Assembly: GCA_964637355.1 (NCBI GenBank)
Contig: CAZWVG010000003.1
Span: 1-64,000, forward strand
Length of the DNA: 64,000 nucleotides
DNA from: SCN-70-22 sp964637355
GTDB lineage: Bacteria; Gemmatimonadota; Gemmatimonadetes; Gemmatimonadales; Gemmatimonadaceae
Direction of reading: 5' to 3'
A program made the translations under genes and the position numbers. Each line of letters starts with the position of its first letter. Position 1 is the first letter of the stretch. The notes beneath the pieces are model-generated. The model made no database searches, was not told where the DNA came from, and worked only from the letters and a program-made list of their open reading frames with translations. This document shows positions 7,733-16,246 of this stretch, piece by piece.

Positions 7733-8458
7733 ATGCGCTACACCCGCTCCCTCGTCACCGTCCTGGCCCTCGCTGCGTCGGCCGCACCGGCCTCCGCGCT
7801 GCAACTGCCAGCCAGCTCGGTCTCGGCATGGCGCCTCAAGAACCTCCAGTTCCAGAAGCAGGCTCCGAAGCCGGCCGTGACGGCCTTTGGCTACTACGTC
7901 GGCCCCTTCACGGGGACGGTCCTCTCCGACCCGACGCGCCCCACGATCAACCTGTTCTGCGTCGACATCCTCAACAGTGTTCACTTCGGGCAGACGTGGA
8001 CGGGGGTGTTCACGAACCTGAATTCGAACGATTTCAGCGCGACGCGCCACGGGATCAGCGCCAAGGAGTCGTACCAGAAGGCGGCCTATCTCGCCTCGAT
8101 GTACAAGTACTCGGGGATCCAGACCTCGCAGTGGGGCGGGATCCAGGCGGCGGTCTGGAACCTCCTCAACCCTGGCAACCCCAACGGTGGGACGAATCCG
8201 GCGGCGAACACCTCCGAGGCATACTGGCTAGCACAGGCCGATTCGTGGTACCTTGGCGGAGGTGCCAAGACGTTCGACTTCTCGCGCTGGTCGATCGTGA
8301 CCGATGTGGATGCGGCGGGAGTGGTCTCGGGGCGCGGGACGCAGGAGTTCCTCACCGACACGACTGCGACGCCTGAACCCGAGACGTGGATCCTGATGGG
8401 CACCGGTGTGTTGCTGATACTTGGGGTTGCAATGGCCAAGGGTGCAATTCGGCTGTAG
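7733..8458 (+). CDS. PEP-CTERM sorting domain-containing secreted protein
   Basis: 241 residues from ATG 7733, which places a clean signal peptide (MRYTRSLVTVLALAASAAPASA) at the N-terminus; an upstream in-frame extension to 7604 has no such signal. The C-terminus has the tripartite PEP-CTERM tag: TPEPETW, a hydrophobic helix (ILMGTGVLLILGVAMA) and a short basic tail. In this system the protein is exported, then cleaved and processed by an exosortase for surface display or release, often with exopolysaccharide. The body (about residues 25-205) contains a single cysteine in LFCVDILNSVHFG and the phrase GGIQAAVWNLLNPGNP, typical of this group of exoproteins. A strong terminator follows at 8511. 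No exosortase gene lies in this window. Confidence 0.85.
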   Translation: MRYTRSLVTVLALAASAAPASALQLPASSVSAWRLKNLQFQKQAPKPAVTAFGYYVGPFTGTVLSDPTRPTINLFCVDILNSVHFGQTWTGVFTNLNSNDFSATRHGISAKESYQKAAYLASMYKYSGIQTSQWGGIQAAVWNLLNPGNPNGGTNPAANTSEAYWLAQADSWYLGGGAKTFDFSRWSIVTDVDAAGVVSGRGTQEFLTDTTATPEPETWILMGTGVLLILGVAMAKGAIRL

Positions 8459-8510
8459 CCATCCCGACAATTGATAGCAGTGCCGCGTCTTCCCCTTCGA
8501 CGCGGAGTGA

Positions 8511-8546
8511 AAAAGTGGGCTGGGTCCCGGAACCCAGCCCACTTTT
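8511..8546. terminator. Bidirectional hairpin terminator
   Basis: Perfect 15-bp stem (AAAAGTGGGCTGGGT with its complement) and a 6-base loop, with A residues on the 5' arm and TTTT on the 3' side. It closes the PEP-CTERM transcription unit and would act in both directions. Confidence 0.9.
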
Positions 8547-8622
8547 CATTGCCCGGCATCATGCATAACGTGACGGGCGCCCCGGGCGATCGTCGCTCGC
8601 GGAACCCAGTCCCGCACCTCTC

Positions 8623-9126
8623 ATGAGCTTCAAGCAACCCGAAGGGCCCGACGCGATGATCGCGCCGCTGTACTTCGTCGCGTTCCTCCTCGTGGCCACA
8701 CCGGTGATGGACTTCGCGACGAGCATCATTCCCGCGCGTCCGAGCGACATCGAGTGGCGCTTTGCATCGGTAGGATTGCTCTCGGGCTTCCTCCTCACGC
8801 CGTTGCTCGGCGTCGCCCTGGCCATGGGTGTCGCGCATTTCTCCGGTCACCTGCGCTTCCAGCGCGTGATGGCGCTCCTCAACCTCACGGTGACGACGCT
8901 CTTCGTCGCGCTCCTCCTCTTCTTCCTCCTCGACATTTTCCAGTTGCGGAGTGCGGTGCAGCCCGAAGCGGCGGATGCGTTCAGCTCAGCGGCGACCAAG
9001 GCGGTGATCAAGCATGGCTCGTTCATCGTGGCGCTGGGTGTGCTCGGCTGGGGTGGTTTCCGCATGTCGCGCTGGACGCTCCCCGAACCGCGCCGCAAGC
9101 AGTCGGCGCTGATCGTCGGGAACTGA
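8623..9126 (+). CDS. Hypothetical four-helix membrane protein
   Basis: 167 residues, not recognised. Four hydrophobic segments are visible: MIAPLYFVAFLLVATPVMDF, VGLLSGFLLTPLLGVALAMG, MALLNLTVTTLFVALLLFFLL and GSFIVALGVLGWGGFRM, separated by short charged loops. The stop codon lies one base before the GTG start of the enoyl-CoA hydratase gene, so the two are probably co-translated. No catalytic motif is visible. Confidence 0.75.
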   Translation: MSFKQPEGPDAMIAPLYFVAFLLVATPVMDFATSIIPARPSDIEWRFASVGLLSGFLLTPLLGVALAMGVAHFSGHLRFQRVMALLNLTVTTLFVALLLFFLLDIFQLRSAVQPEAADAFSSAATKAVIKHGSFIVALGVLGWGGFRMSRWTLPEPRRKQSALIVGN

Positions 9127-9127
9127 C

Positions 9128-9955
9128 GTGAGCGACGGTCGGCGCGCGCCGACCGACGACGCGACGGCGTCGCCGGACTCTCCCGCGCTCGTGCGCACGG
9201 AGCGCGACGGGGCGGTCGCGACGCTGGTGATCGATCGCCCGGAGAAGCGCAACGCACTCAGCGTCGCGGTGCGCGCCGAATTTCTCGACGCGTTCGATGC
9301 GCTCTCGACCGACGCGAGCGTTCGCGTGATCGTCGTGACCGGTGCCGGAGACAAATCATTCGTCGCCGGTGCGGATATCGCCGAGTTCGCGACGCGCACT
9401 CCGGTCGATCAGTATCGCGCCATGCGAAAGCGCTCTCCCATCGAGGCGATCGAGCGCTCGCCCAAGCCGGTCATCGCGGCGATCAACGGCTATTGCCTGG
9501 GCGGTGGACTCGAGCTCGCGATGGCGTGCGATTTCAGGATCGCGGCGCAGCACGCGACGTTCGGGCAGCCCGAGATCAAGCTGGGAATCATTCCCGGTGG
9601 CGGCGGGACGCAGCGTCTCCCGCGACTCGTGGGGCTCGGCTACGCGATGCGGATGATCCTGAGCGGCGATGCGATCGATGCCGGCGAGGCACTCCGTATC
9701 GGGCTGGTGGAGGAAGTCGTCCCGGGAGAAACGCTGCGCACGAGGACTCGCGAGGTCGCCCAGCGAATCGCCGAGCGGAGCCCGGTTGCACTTGCAGCTG
9801 CAAAGGAAGCGACGCGCGCCGCGCTGCAGACGCCCCTCGCCGAAGGGATTCGGGTCGAGTCGGGACTGTACCTGATGGCGTTCGCGAGCAGGGACAAGGA
9901 GGAGGGAGTGCGGGCGTTCCTGGACAAGCGCGCTCCGCATTTCACCGGGGAGTAG
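9128..9955 (+). CDS. Enoyl-CoA hydratase/isomerase (crotonase family)
   Basis: 275 residues from a GTG start one base after the previous stop. It adds water to trans-2-enoyl-CoA in fatty-acid or amino-acid degradation; cytoplasmic hexamers are usual. The oxyanion-hole motif KSFVAGADIAEF, the GGGLELAMACDFRIAA segment with the first catalytic glutamate and GQPEIKLGIIPGGGGTQRL with the second are intact. The C-terminal CoA-binding helix region (SPVALAAAKEATRAAL) is normal. The N-terminus has ~20 extra polar residues before the first beta-strand. Genuine hydratase rather than isomerase is favoured because both glutamates are present; the physiological substrate is open. Confidence 0.93.
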   Translation: MSDGRRAPTDDATASPDSPALVRTERDGAVATLVIDRPEKRNALSVAVRAEFLDAFDALSTDASVRVIVVTGAGDKSFVAGADIAEFATRTPVDQYRAMRKRSPIEAIERSPKPVIAAINGYCLGGGLELAMACDFRIAAQHATFGQPEIKLGIIPGGGGTQRLPRLVGLGYAMRMILSGDAIDAGEALRIGLVEEVVPGETLRTRTREVAQRIAERSPVALAAAKEATRAALQTPLAEGIRVESGLYLMAFASRDKEEGVRAFLDKRAPHFTGE

Positions 9956-10093
9956 ACGAATCTCGCGGCATGGGATGAGCCGTTCACCCCACTCGTCTTG
10001 TATGCTTCTCGATTCGCTGCCATAATCGTAGCAGGTGATCACTGCGCAGCCGGTCATTACGCCGACCGCGATCACGAGCGGAGGTCCCCCCAG

Positions 10094-10828
10094 ATGATCT
10101 TCCGACGCCTGGTTCAACGGAATGCGCGCGGCAACCTGATCCTCACGCTTGAAGGGTACGTCGTGAGCGTGTTGGCGCACGTCGCGATTTTCACCGCGAC
10201 CGTGGTGGCCACGAGCGGGCATCCTTCCCCGGAACTCGCCGATTCGTTCACGCCGGTGGAGTACTTCATGCCGCGCGACCGGATCATGGGGTCCAAGCCC
10301 AAGCAGGAGCGCATCACCTTCATGTCGACGCAGTCGCCGGGTGGTGGCGGTGAGGCGAAGATCGACGAAAAGGCACTCGTCCCGGCGAAACAGGAGACGG
10401 AGCCAGGGCCGGGCCTTACCGAGTTGAGCAGCGAGATCGCGCAACAGGAGCCGCAGGAGCCCGAAGCGGCTGGTGACTCGGTGATGTCGGTGCTGCAGGT
10501 GGACTCGGCAGCAGCGCGCTACGACGACAGCGCCGCGCCCCCCTATCCGCCCGCGATGCTGGAGAAGCGGATCGAGGGATCGGTGGGAATTCAGTATGTC
10601 GTGGATACGACAGGACACGCCGACACCACGAGCATCGTGGTGCTCTCGACGACGCATCCCGACTTCGCACGCTCGGTGCGCAACACGCTCCCCTTGATGC
10701 AGTTCCGGCCCGCGATCATGAACGGGCACAAGGTGCGGCAGCTGGTCCAGCAGATGTTCGCGTTCCGCATCGACACACTGCAGTTCACGGCGCAGGAGAA
10801 GGGGAGCAAGAAGCCGGACAAACAGTAA
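10094..10828 (+). CDS. TonB family energy-transducing protein
   Basis: 244 residues from ATG 10094, preceded by GGAGG at the right distance; a longer frame from 9998 is rejected for lack of such a site. A single hydrophobic anchor (YVVSVLAHVAIFTATVVAT) spans the inner membrane. A periplasmic linker rich in Glu, Gln, Pro and Gly follows, with fewer prolines than enteric TonB. The C-terminal TonB domain is visible from YPPAMLEKRIEGSVGIQYVVDTTG to FRPAIMNGHKVRQLVQQMFAF. It should contact TonB boxes of outer-membrane receptors such as the one at 2994-5348. No exbB/exbD genes are nearby, so partners must be elsewhere. Confidence 0.88.
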   Translation: MIFRRLVQRNARGNLILTLEGYVVSVLAHVAIFTATVVATSGHPSPELADSFTPVEYFMPRDRIMGSKPKQERITFMSTQSPGGGGEAKIDEKALVPAKQETEPGPGLTELSSEIAQQEPQEPEAAGDSVMSVLQVDSAAARYDDSAAPPYPPAMLEKRIEGSVGIQYVVDTTGHADTTSIVVLSTTHPDFARSVRNTLPLMQFRPAIMNGHKVRQLVQQMFAFRIDTLQFTAQEKGSKKPDKQ

Positions 10829-10894
10829 CGTGCAGGGCGGCGGCGGTCGCCGCGCTTTCCTTCATCGGCGGCGTGGCACCAGGGAGCGCTGCGC

Positions 10895-12088
10895 TCAGCG
10901 AGCGCCGAGGGTGACGAGGGCGCGGTAGGAGTTCCACCCGCCAGCGCGGAGGCGCGCGGCGAAGTCGTCCAGCGGCTGCAACAGCTGCACGCTGACGAAG
11001 CCCGGGACGGCGAGCGGATGCGCATCGCCGAATTGACGCCCGAAGTAGCTCCGGATGATCACGGATCGGGCATTGCGCGGCAGCTGTGCGACGTTGCGCG
11101 CGAAGGCGTCGAATTCGGCCCCTCCCCACAGGTAGAACTCGACATTCGACGTGTAGAACGCCGAGACGGTGGTGCCGGCGGCCCGCACGTCGCGTGCGAT
11201 GCCCGGGAGCGCGCGATCCCCCGCGAGATTTCCCACGAGTGGGATGATGCGATTGGCGTCGTGAAGCTGCTTCACGTATCGCCAGTCGTCCTCGCGCGCG
11301 AGATACGACCGCTCGGCGCCCGACGTGTCGCGCGCGAGGACGAGGTCGCGCAGCGTGGGATAGTAGCTGCGCGGCGCCCGCCCAAACGATGTGAAGCGCA
11401 AGTCGAGCCCGAGCCGGACGAACTCGGCGTGGAAGCGTCGAAGCGTCGCCCGGTCGCTGTCGGGAAGCGCGATACCGGTCGCCACGGCGGCATCGACCAG
11501 CTGTTGCGCCGTGCGGCGCGCCAGCGCGTCGTCGCGAGGGGCGGCGTCGATGTAGGCGACGATGTCGTCGATCGACCGATCGTCCCACGCCGCCGGATCG
11601 GGTGGGAGTCGGCGCCCAAGCCAGAGACAGAGGAACTCGATGCGATGCGAGGCACGCGCGAAAAGTCCCTTGAACATCAGGTGCTGAACCAGGTTGTCGC
11701 GCCGCACGTCGACGAGGTACGCGATGGTTGGGCGTATTGCGGCGATGTAGGAGTAGTTCTGGTCGGGACCGACGCCGATGTACGCGCCCCCGTGCGTTCC
11801 GAGGGTGCGGAGACGCGGGATGACATGGAGATACGACGACTCGTTCGAGATGAGATTGTCGGTGTCGAAGAAGCCCGCCGGCTCCGAGAGGCGAGCGACG
11901 GTCGCGGCGAAGGTCGAATCGGAGAGCGGGGCGAGCGCGCCCGCCGAGGGCGACTGCGTAGCCGGCTGGGCAGGCGCCGGAGGGCGCTGAACCTGCGCCT
12001 CCGGCGATCCGCAGGCGATCGCCATCGCACAGACGCTTACGACGCGTCGGGCGAGCGCCCGATTGTCGGCGGCGCGCAGCGTGATCAT
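10895..12088 (-). CDS. Conserved hypothetical lipoprotein
   Basis: 397 residues from the ATG at 12088. A start at 12118, which has a better AGGAGG, is an alternative but would overlap the divergent gene. The N-terminus has a basic stretch and a hydrophobic run ending AMAIAC|G, a plausible lipobox. The mature part carries conserved-looking phrases: FFDTDNLISNESSYLHVIP, GGAYIGVGPDQNYSYIAAIRP, YLVDVRRDNLVQHLMFKGLF, then later TVSAFYTSNVEFYLWGG and RSVIIRSYFG. I know such proteins as uncharacterised family members in several phyla, with a methyltransferase-like feel in the Asp/Arg motif (inference only). It is transcribed divergently from the FAD-linked oxidase. No function is assigned. Confidence 0.8.
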   Translation of the reverse strand: MITLRAADNRALARRVVSVCAMAIACGSPEAQVQRPPAPAQPATQSPSAGALAPLSDSTFAATVARLSEPAGFFDTDNLISNESSYLHVIPRLRTLGTHGGAYIGVGPDQNYSYIAAIRPTIAYLVDVRRDNLVQHLMFKGLFARASHRIEFLCLWLGRRLPPDPAAWDDRSIDDIVAYIDAAPRDDALARRTAQQLVDAAVATGIALPDSDRATLRRFHAEFVRLGLDLRFTSFGRAPRSYYPTLRDLVLARDTSGAERSYLAREDDWRYVKQLHDANRIIPLVGNLAGDRALPGIARDVRAAGTTVSAFYTSNVEFYLWGGAEFDAFARNVAQLPRNARSVIIRSYFGRQFGDAHPLAVPGFVSVQLLQPLDDFAARLRAGGWNSYRALVTLGAR

Positions 12089-12097
12089 TCTCCTTGC

Positions 12098-13747
12098 ATG
12101 CCGCAATCCTTCGAACATGCTCCTCCTGTCCTTCGCGGTCACTTCCGAACGGACGAGGTCTCGCGCGCGCTGTACGCCGAGTCGGCGGGGATCCTGCGCG
12201 CGAATCCCCGCGCGGTCGCGGTAGCGGCGGATGTCGACGACGTCCGCGCGCTGGTGCGCTGGGCAGCGTCGCTCGCACTCCCGCTGATCCCGCGCGGGAG
12301 CGGGAGCAGCATGTCGGGGGGTGCGGTCGGGGACGGCATCGTCATCGACCTCTCCCGTCTGACCACGCTGTCGCCAGTAGATAACATCGGGCGCAGGGTG
12401 TGGGGAGGCGCGGGGGTCACGCGCCGCCGTGTGGAGCATGCGGCGAACGCCGAGGGGCTGCGCTTTCCGGTGGATCCGTCGAGCGGGGCCTTTGCGACGA
12501 TCGGCGGGATGGCGTCGACGAACGCGGCGGGGCCGCACACGATGGGACTCGGGGCGATGCGTCGCTGGGTGGAGGCGATCGACTGCGTCTTCGACGATGG
12601 GAGCCACGCGACGATTCGCCGCGGCGCCCCGTTGCCGCGCGGCGTACCGGCACTCGATCGTTGGAGTGCGATTGCCGCGGATGTGCGAGCCGACGCGGGG
12701 GCGCGGCGGGGGGCGCCGGTGCGCAAGGAATCGTCGGGGTACGGCGTGCGCGACTTTGCGGAGAGCGGTGAGCTGGTCGACCTCCTGGTGGGGAGCGAGG
12801 GGACGCTGGCGCTCTTCACGGCAGTCGAGCTGCGCCTGGCGCCGATCCCAACGGACACGGCGAGCGTTCTGGTGGCGTGGTCCACGCTGGAGGCGGGGGT
12901 AGACGGCGCGGCGCGCGCGCGTGCGGCGGGTGCCGCGACGTGCGAACTCCTCGATCGCACCTTCCTCGACGTGGCACGGAGCGGCGGCTCGGTTCCCGTA
13001 CCTAACGAGTCCGAGTGTGTCCTCCTCATCGAGTTCGAATCGGCGGGGACGGACACCGGCGCGACCAGCGCCGCCCATTCGGCGCAGCGACTCGCGACGG
13101 AGTTCGAGTCGCTCGGCGCGCTGTCGGTCCTCGTGGGGCTCGATCTCGAGTCGCAGGAATCGCTCTGGGCGCTGCGGCATGCGGCGAGCCCGATCCTTTC
13201 GCGCCTCGACCCGCACCTCAAGTCGATGCAGGTGGTGGAGGACGGGTGCGTTCCTCCGGAGCATCTGGGGGACTATGTGCGGGGGGTGCGCGCCGCGCTC
13301 GATGCCTCGCGATTCCGCGGGGTGATTTTCGGGCACGCGGGAGACGCGCACGTGCACGTGAACGCGCTCGTCGACGTGCGGGAGGCGGACTGGCGCGAGC
13401 GCGTGCACCGGCTGTTTGACGATGTGGTGCAGCTCACCGCGTCGCTCGGGGGCTCGCTGGCGGGGGAGCATGGCGACGGGCGGCTGCGCACGCCCTCGCT
13501 GGGGCGCACGTGGCCCGTCGAGACGCGCGCGCTCTTCGCGCGCATCAAGGAGTGCTTCGATCCGGCGGGAATCCTGAATCCCGGGGTCATCGTGCCGCTC
13601 GCCACACCGGTGGATCCGCTGGCATCGATCAAGTACGACCCGGCGCTCGCGCCGCTGCCGGCGAGCGCGCGCGCGGTACTCGATCGCGTGGAGCGCGAGC
13701 GTTCGTACGATTCGCTTCGGCTGGAGATGCTGGAGGGGGGAGGATAG
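12098..13747 (+). CDS. FAD-linked oxidase (glycolate/D-lactate dehydrogenase type)
   Basis: 549 residues. A PCMH-type FAD domain is visible: LPLIPRGSGSSMSGGAV (pyrophosphate loop), the GAFATIGGMASTNAAGPHT motif and VGSEGTLALFTAVELRL. The C-terminal FAD-oxidase substrate domain has RFRGVIFGHAGDAHVHVN, SLAGEHGDGRLR and IKECFDPAGILNPG, the last typical of GlcD/LDH members. It should oxidise a 2-hydroxyacid (glycolate, D-lactate or similar) and pass electrons on. A C-terminal Fe-S/CCG half, fused in some relatives, is absent. The start is not backed by a good Shine-Dalgarno and lies within 10 bases of the divergent gene start, so it may be internal to 12098. Confidence 0.9.
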   Translation: MPQSFEHAPPVLRGHFRTDEVSRALYAESAGILRANPRAVAVAADVDDVRALVRWAASLALPLIPRGSGSSMSGGAVGDGIVIDLSRLTTLSPVDNIGRRVWGGAGVTRRRVEHAANAEGLRFPVDPSSGAFATIGGMASTNAAGPHTMGLGAMRRWVEAIDCVFDDGSHATIRRGAPLPRGVPALDRWSAIAADVRADAGARRGAPVRKESSGYGVRDFAESGELVDLLVGSEGTLALFTAVELRLAPIPTDTASVLVAWSTLEAGVDGAARARAAGAATCELLDRTFLDVARSGGSVPVPNESECVLLIEFESAGTDTGATSAAHSAQRLATEFESLGALSVLVGLDLESQESLWALRHAASPILSRLDPHLKSMQVVEDGCVPPEHLGDYVRGVRAALDASRFRGVIFGHAGDAHVHVNALVDVREADWRERVHRLFDDVVQLTASLGGSLAGEHGDGRLRTPSLGRTWPVETRALFARIKECFDPAGILNPGVIVPLATPVDPLASIKYDPALAPLPASARAVLDRVERERSYDSLRLEMLEGGG

Positions 13748-13786
13748 GTTTCCGTCCGTTCTCCCCTCTCCCCCGATTGCCGACTG

Positions 13787-14536
13787 ATGTACTACTACGA
13801 ACCGCGCGTCACCGTCCTCGCCCGTCCCGCCTTCGCCGAGCCGTCGCACCTTCCGGTGCAGTGGATCGGCGAGTCCACCGAAGGGGAGCGGCTGGCGGAG
13901 TTCGCCGGACGGCTGTGCTACATGAGCCAGCGCAACCCGGCGAGCCGCACGACGCGCGAGTACCTGGAGAACATCCTCAAGCAGGGGCACGGGAGCGTGC
14001 TGGAGCACGCCAACTATTCACTGCTGCTCGAGGGGATTTCCCGCTCGCTGACGCACGAGTTGGTGCGGCACCGCGCCGGCTTCGCGTATTCGCAGTTGAG
14101 CCAGCGCTACGTCGACGAGTCGCAGGCGGCGTTCGTCGTGCCGCCGGCGATCATCGGCGACGAGGCGCTGGAAGGGGCGTGGCGCGCACAAATGGAAGGA
14201 GCCCAGGCCTCGTACGTCGCGCTCGTCAACGACCTGATGCAGCGCTACGCCTGGGTCGGCGACAAGGTGCACCGCCGCAAGATGGCGCGTGAGGCGGCGC
14301 GCGGCGTGCTCCCCAACTCCACCGAGACCAAGATCGTGGTGACGGGGAACGTGCGCGCCTGGCGCACGATGCTCGAGTTGCGCTGCGGCGAAGGCGCCGA
14401 GCAGGAGATTCGTCGCCTGGGGCTCCTCGTGCTGCGCACGATGCAGGCCGAAGTGCCGGCCTTTTTCGGCGACTTCGAGATCTACCAGGCCGAGGATCGC
14501 CGCGAGGCCGCGCGCCCGGGTTACCACAAGGTGTAG
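13787..14536 (+). CDS. thyX: FAD-dependent thymidylate synthase ThyX
   Basis: 249 residues. ThyX converts dUMP to dTMP with methylene-tetrahydrofolate and NADPH using FAD, unrelated to ThyA. The signature is RHRAGFAYSQLSQRYVDE around residue 95; further conserved parts are HGSVLEHANYSLLLEGISRS, ARGVLPNSTETKIVVTGNVRAW and the C-terminal FFGDFEIY. In the signature there are eight residues between RHR and the serine before QRY, one more than the textbook RHR-X7-S. It lies 39 bases after the oxidase gene on the same strand and may share its transcript. Confidence 0.95.
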   Translation: MYYYEPRVTVLARPAFAEPSHLPVQWIGESTEGERLAEFAGRLCYMSQRNPASRTTREYLENILKQGHGSVLEHANYSLLLEGISRSLTHELVRHRAGFAYSQLSQRYVDESQAAFVVPPAIIGDEALEGAWRAQMEGAQASYVALVNDLMQRYAWVGDKVHRRKMAREAARGVLPNSTETKIVVTGNVRAWRTMLELRCGEGAEQEIRRLGLLVLRTMQAEVPAFFGDFEIYQAEDRREAARPGYHKV

Positions 14537-14651
14537 CACCGGAGTTGCTCTCCCGAGGTAGGGGGAGCGCGACGAGGCGAATTGCGGTGCGCGTTCGGAA
14601 CGCGCGCCGCGATTCCCGGTACCACGCCGCTCACTCTGGAGAGGGCGTGGG

Positions 14652-15737
14652 ATGCCAGTCAAGGAGATGTCCGCGCGGCGCGGGCGACGCGCCCGCACCA
14701 CGATGCTGCCGCCCGAGGAGGCGGCGCGCGCCGCGCAGCTGCGATACGTGAGCGATGGCACGCCCGGCATCGCGCGGCGCGGGGGGCCATCGCGCTTCTC
14801 GTACGTTGCAGCCGACGGGGTGCGCGTGCGCGACCGCGCGACGCTGCAGCGCATCCGGCAGCTCGCCATTCCCCCGGCCTGGACCGACGTCTGGATCTGC
14901 CGGATTCCTAACGGCCACCTGCAGGCGACGGGGCGCGACGCACGCACGCGCAAGCAGTACCGCTACCACGCGCGCTGGCGGACGGTGCGCGACGGGAACA
15001 AGTACGCGCGACTCGCCGCCTTCGGGAAGGCGCTGCCAACGCTGCGCGCGCGGGTGAGCGACGACCTCGCGAAGCCGGGCTTTCCCCGCGAAAAGGTAGT
15101 GGCGATGGTGGTGCGCCTGCTGGAGACGACGTTCGTGCGGGTGGGGAACGAGAGCTACGCGCGGGAGAACGGATCGTTCGGCCTCACCACGCTGCAGAAC
15201 CGCCACCTCAAGCCGACGCGGAGCGGGCTGCGCCTGCGCTTTCGCGGGAAGAGCGGGGTGATGCACGACGTCGCCGTGACCGACCGGCGCCTGGCGCGCC
15301 TGGTGCGGCGATGCCGGGAGCTTCCGGGACAGGATCTGTTCCAGTACCTCGACGCCGACGGCGAGCCGCAGCCCGTGACGTCGACCGACGTCAACGCCTA
15401 CCTGCAGGAGACGACCGGGAGCGACTTCACGGCCAAGGACTTCCGCACGTGGGCGGGGACGCTTCTCGCGCTCCGCTACCTCGTGCAGCACGCCGATGCG
15501 CTCGACGAGGCGCCCCCCAAGGCCTTCACCGTGCAACTGGTGCAGGAAGTCGCCGATTCGTTAGGCAACACGCCGGCAGTTTGCCGCTCGTGCTACATCC
15601 ATCCCGCCGTGCTCGGTGCGCCCAACGACGCCCACGCCCGCGGGCGCGTGCAAACGTTCGCGCGAAAGGGAGCGCCAGAGGACGACGCGGGTTGGGAGGC
15701 GATGCTGTTGCAGCTGTTGCAATCTGCAAAGGACTGA
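14652..15737 (+). CDS. DNA topoisomerase IB
   Basis: 361 residues, the size of bacterial/poxvirus-type TopIB. It relaxes supercoils through a 3'-phosphotyrosyl intermediate without ATP. The N-terminal domain has RFSYVAADGVRVRD, the core GRDARTRKQYRYHARW, RLLETTFVRVGNESYARENGSFGLTTL and KDFRTWAGTLLA (catalytic arginine/lysine region), and the active-site tyrosine is Tyr315 in GNTPAVCRSCYIHPAVL. All catalytic segments appear intact. A second ATG a few codons in is possible. It faces a small basic protein gene on the other strand. Confidence 0.95.
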   Translation: MPVKEMSARRGRRARTTMLPPEEAARAAQLRYVSDGTPGIARRGGPSRFSYVAADGVRVRDRATLQRIRQLAIPPAWTDVWICRIPNGHLQATGRDARTRKQYRYHARWRTVRDGNKYARLAAFGKALPTLRARVSDDLAKPGFPREKVVAMVVRLLETTFVRVGNESYARENGSFGLTTLQNRHLKPTRSGLRLRFRGKSGVMHDVAVTDRRLARLVRRCRELPGQDLFQYLDADGEPQPVTSTDVNAYLQETTGSDFTAKDFRTWAGTLLALRYLVQHADALDEAPPKAFTVQLVQEVADSLGNTPAVCRSCYIHPAVLGAPNDAHARGRVQTFARKGAPEDDAGWEAMLLQLLQSAKD

Positions 15738-15760
15738 ACGGCGAAGCCGCCAAGCGCGCG

Positions 15761-15913
15761 TCACTTCTGGTGCTTGAAGAACTGCACCTCGCGCTCGTGC
15801 TTTTCGGCGGCTTCGCGGGTGGAGAAGGTGCCGAGGTTGCGCCGCTTTCCCGTCCTGGGATCCTTCTTCTTCGAGTAGAGGCGGTACTCGCCGCTCTTGA
15901 GCCTGCGAATCAT
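15761..15913 (-). CDS. Small conserved basic protein (50 residues)
   Basis: Start ATG at 15913 with GGAG six bases upstream. The sequence is strongly basic and regular: IRRLKSGEYRLYSKKKDPRTG, then KRRNLGTFSTREAAEKHER and a short FFKHQK end. The middle (EYRLYSKKK...GKRRNLGTFSTREAAEKHE) has the look of a three-stranded sheet plus helix, like the DNA-binding N-terminal arm of integrases, and similar ~50-residue proteins are known from many genomes as hypothetical. It converges on topoisomerase IB with 23 bases between. Nucleic-acid binding is inferred only from composition. Confidence 0.75.
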   Translation of the reverse strand: MIRRLKSGEYRLYSKKKDPRTGKRRNLGTFSTREAAEKHEREVQFFKHQK

Positions 15914-16246
15914 CGGGCGCTCCGGTTTCGGTCGAGGGTGTGCGCGCCGACAGAGGGCGCGGGTGCACGATGCAACGGGGTGCGCGGTTCGGCATCGCAC
16001 CGACGTCGCATTTGCGTCCCGACTTTCGGGCGACCCAATGGCGATGGTCGGGCGGTCGGGCAGGCGTTGTCGTTGCGCTCGCATCGCAGGTCATCCATCG
16101 CTCGGCCGGCAAATCGCGGACGCCACACGAGCTCAACGGCTCGTCACGCCCGCCCGCCTCCCTGTCCCGTGCTCTGGACAGCGTTGCACGACCGGCTCCA
16201 AGTTCAAGCGACGCGTACTCCCCCTACCTCTCCGCGGCAGGCGCCC
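15914..16246. other. Non-coding stretch before the plug-like lipoprotein gene
   Basis: About 333 bases between divergent genes. No supported gene, no clear promoter or hairpin recognised; promoters for both genes must lie here. Confidence 0.4.

Noticed and set aside
7256..7734. Small frames on both strands between the rod-like and PEP-CTERM genes
   Set aside because: No ribosome sites, no resemblance to families, and they would overlap the predicted sigma-54 promoter.
12119..14008. Long open minus-strand frame extending the lipoprotein gene to ~1037 codons
   Set aside because: It lies antisense to the FAD-linked oxidase and thyX, both with clear domains; the translation is low-complexity Arg/His/Pro and has no family resemblance. 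Only the part below 12118 is kept.
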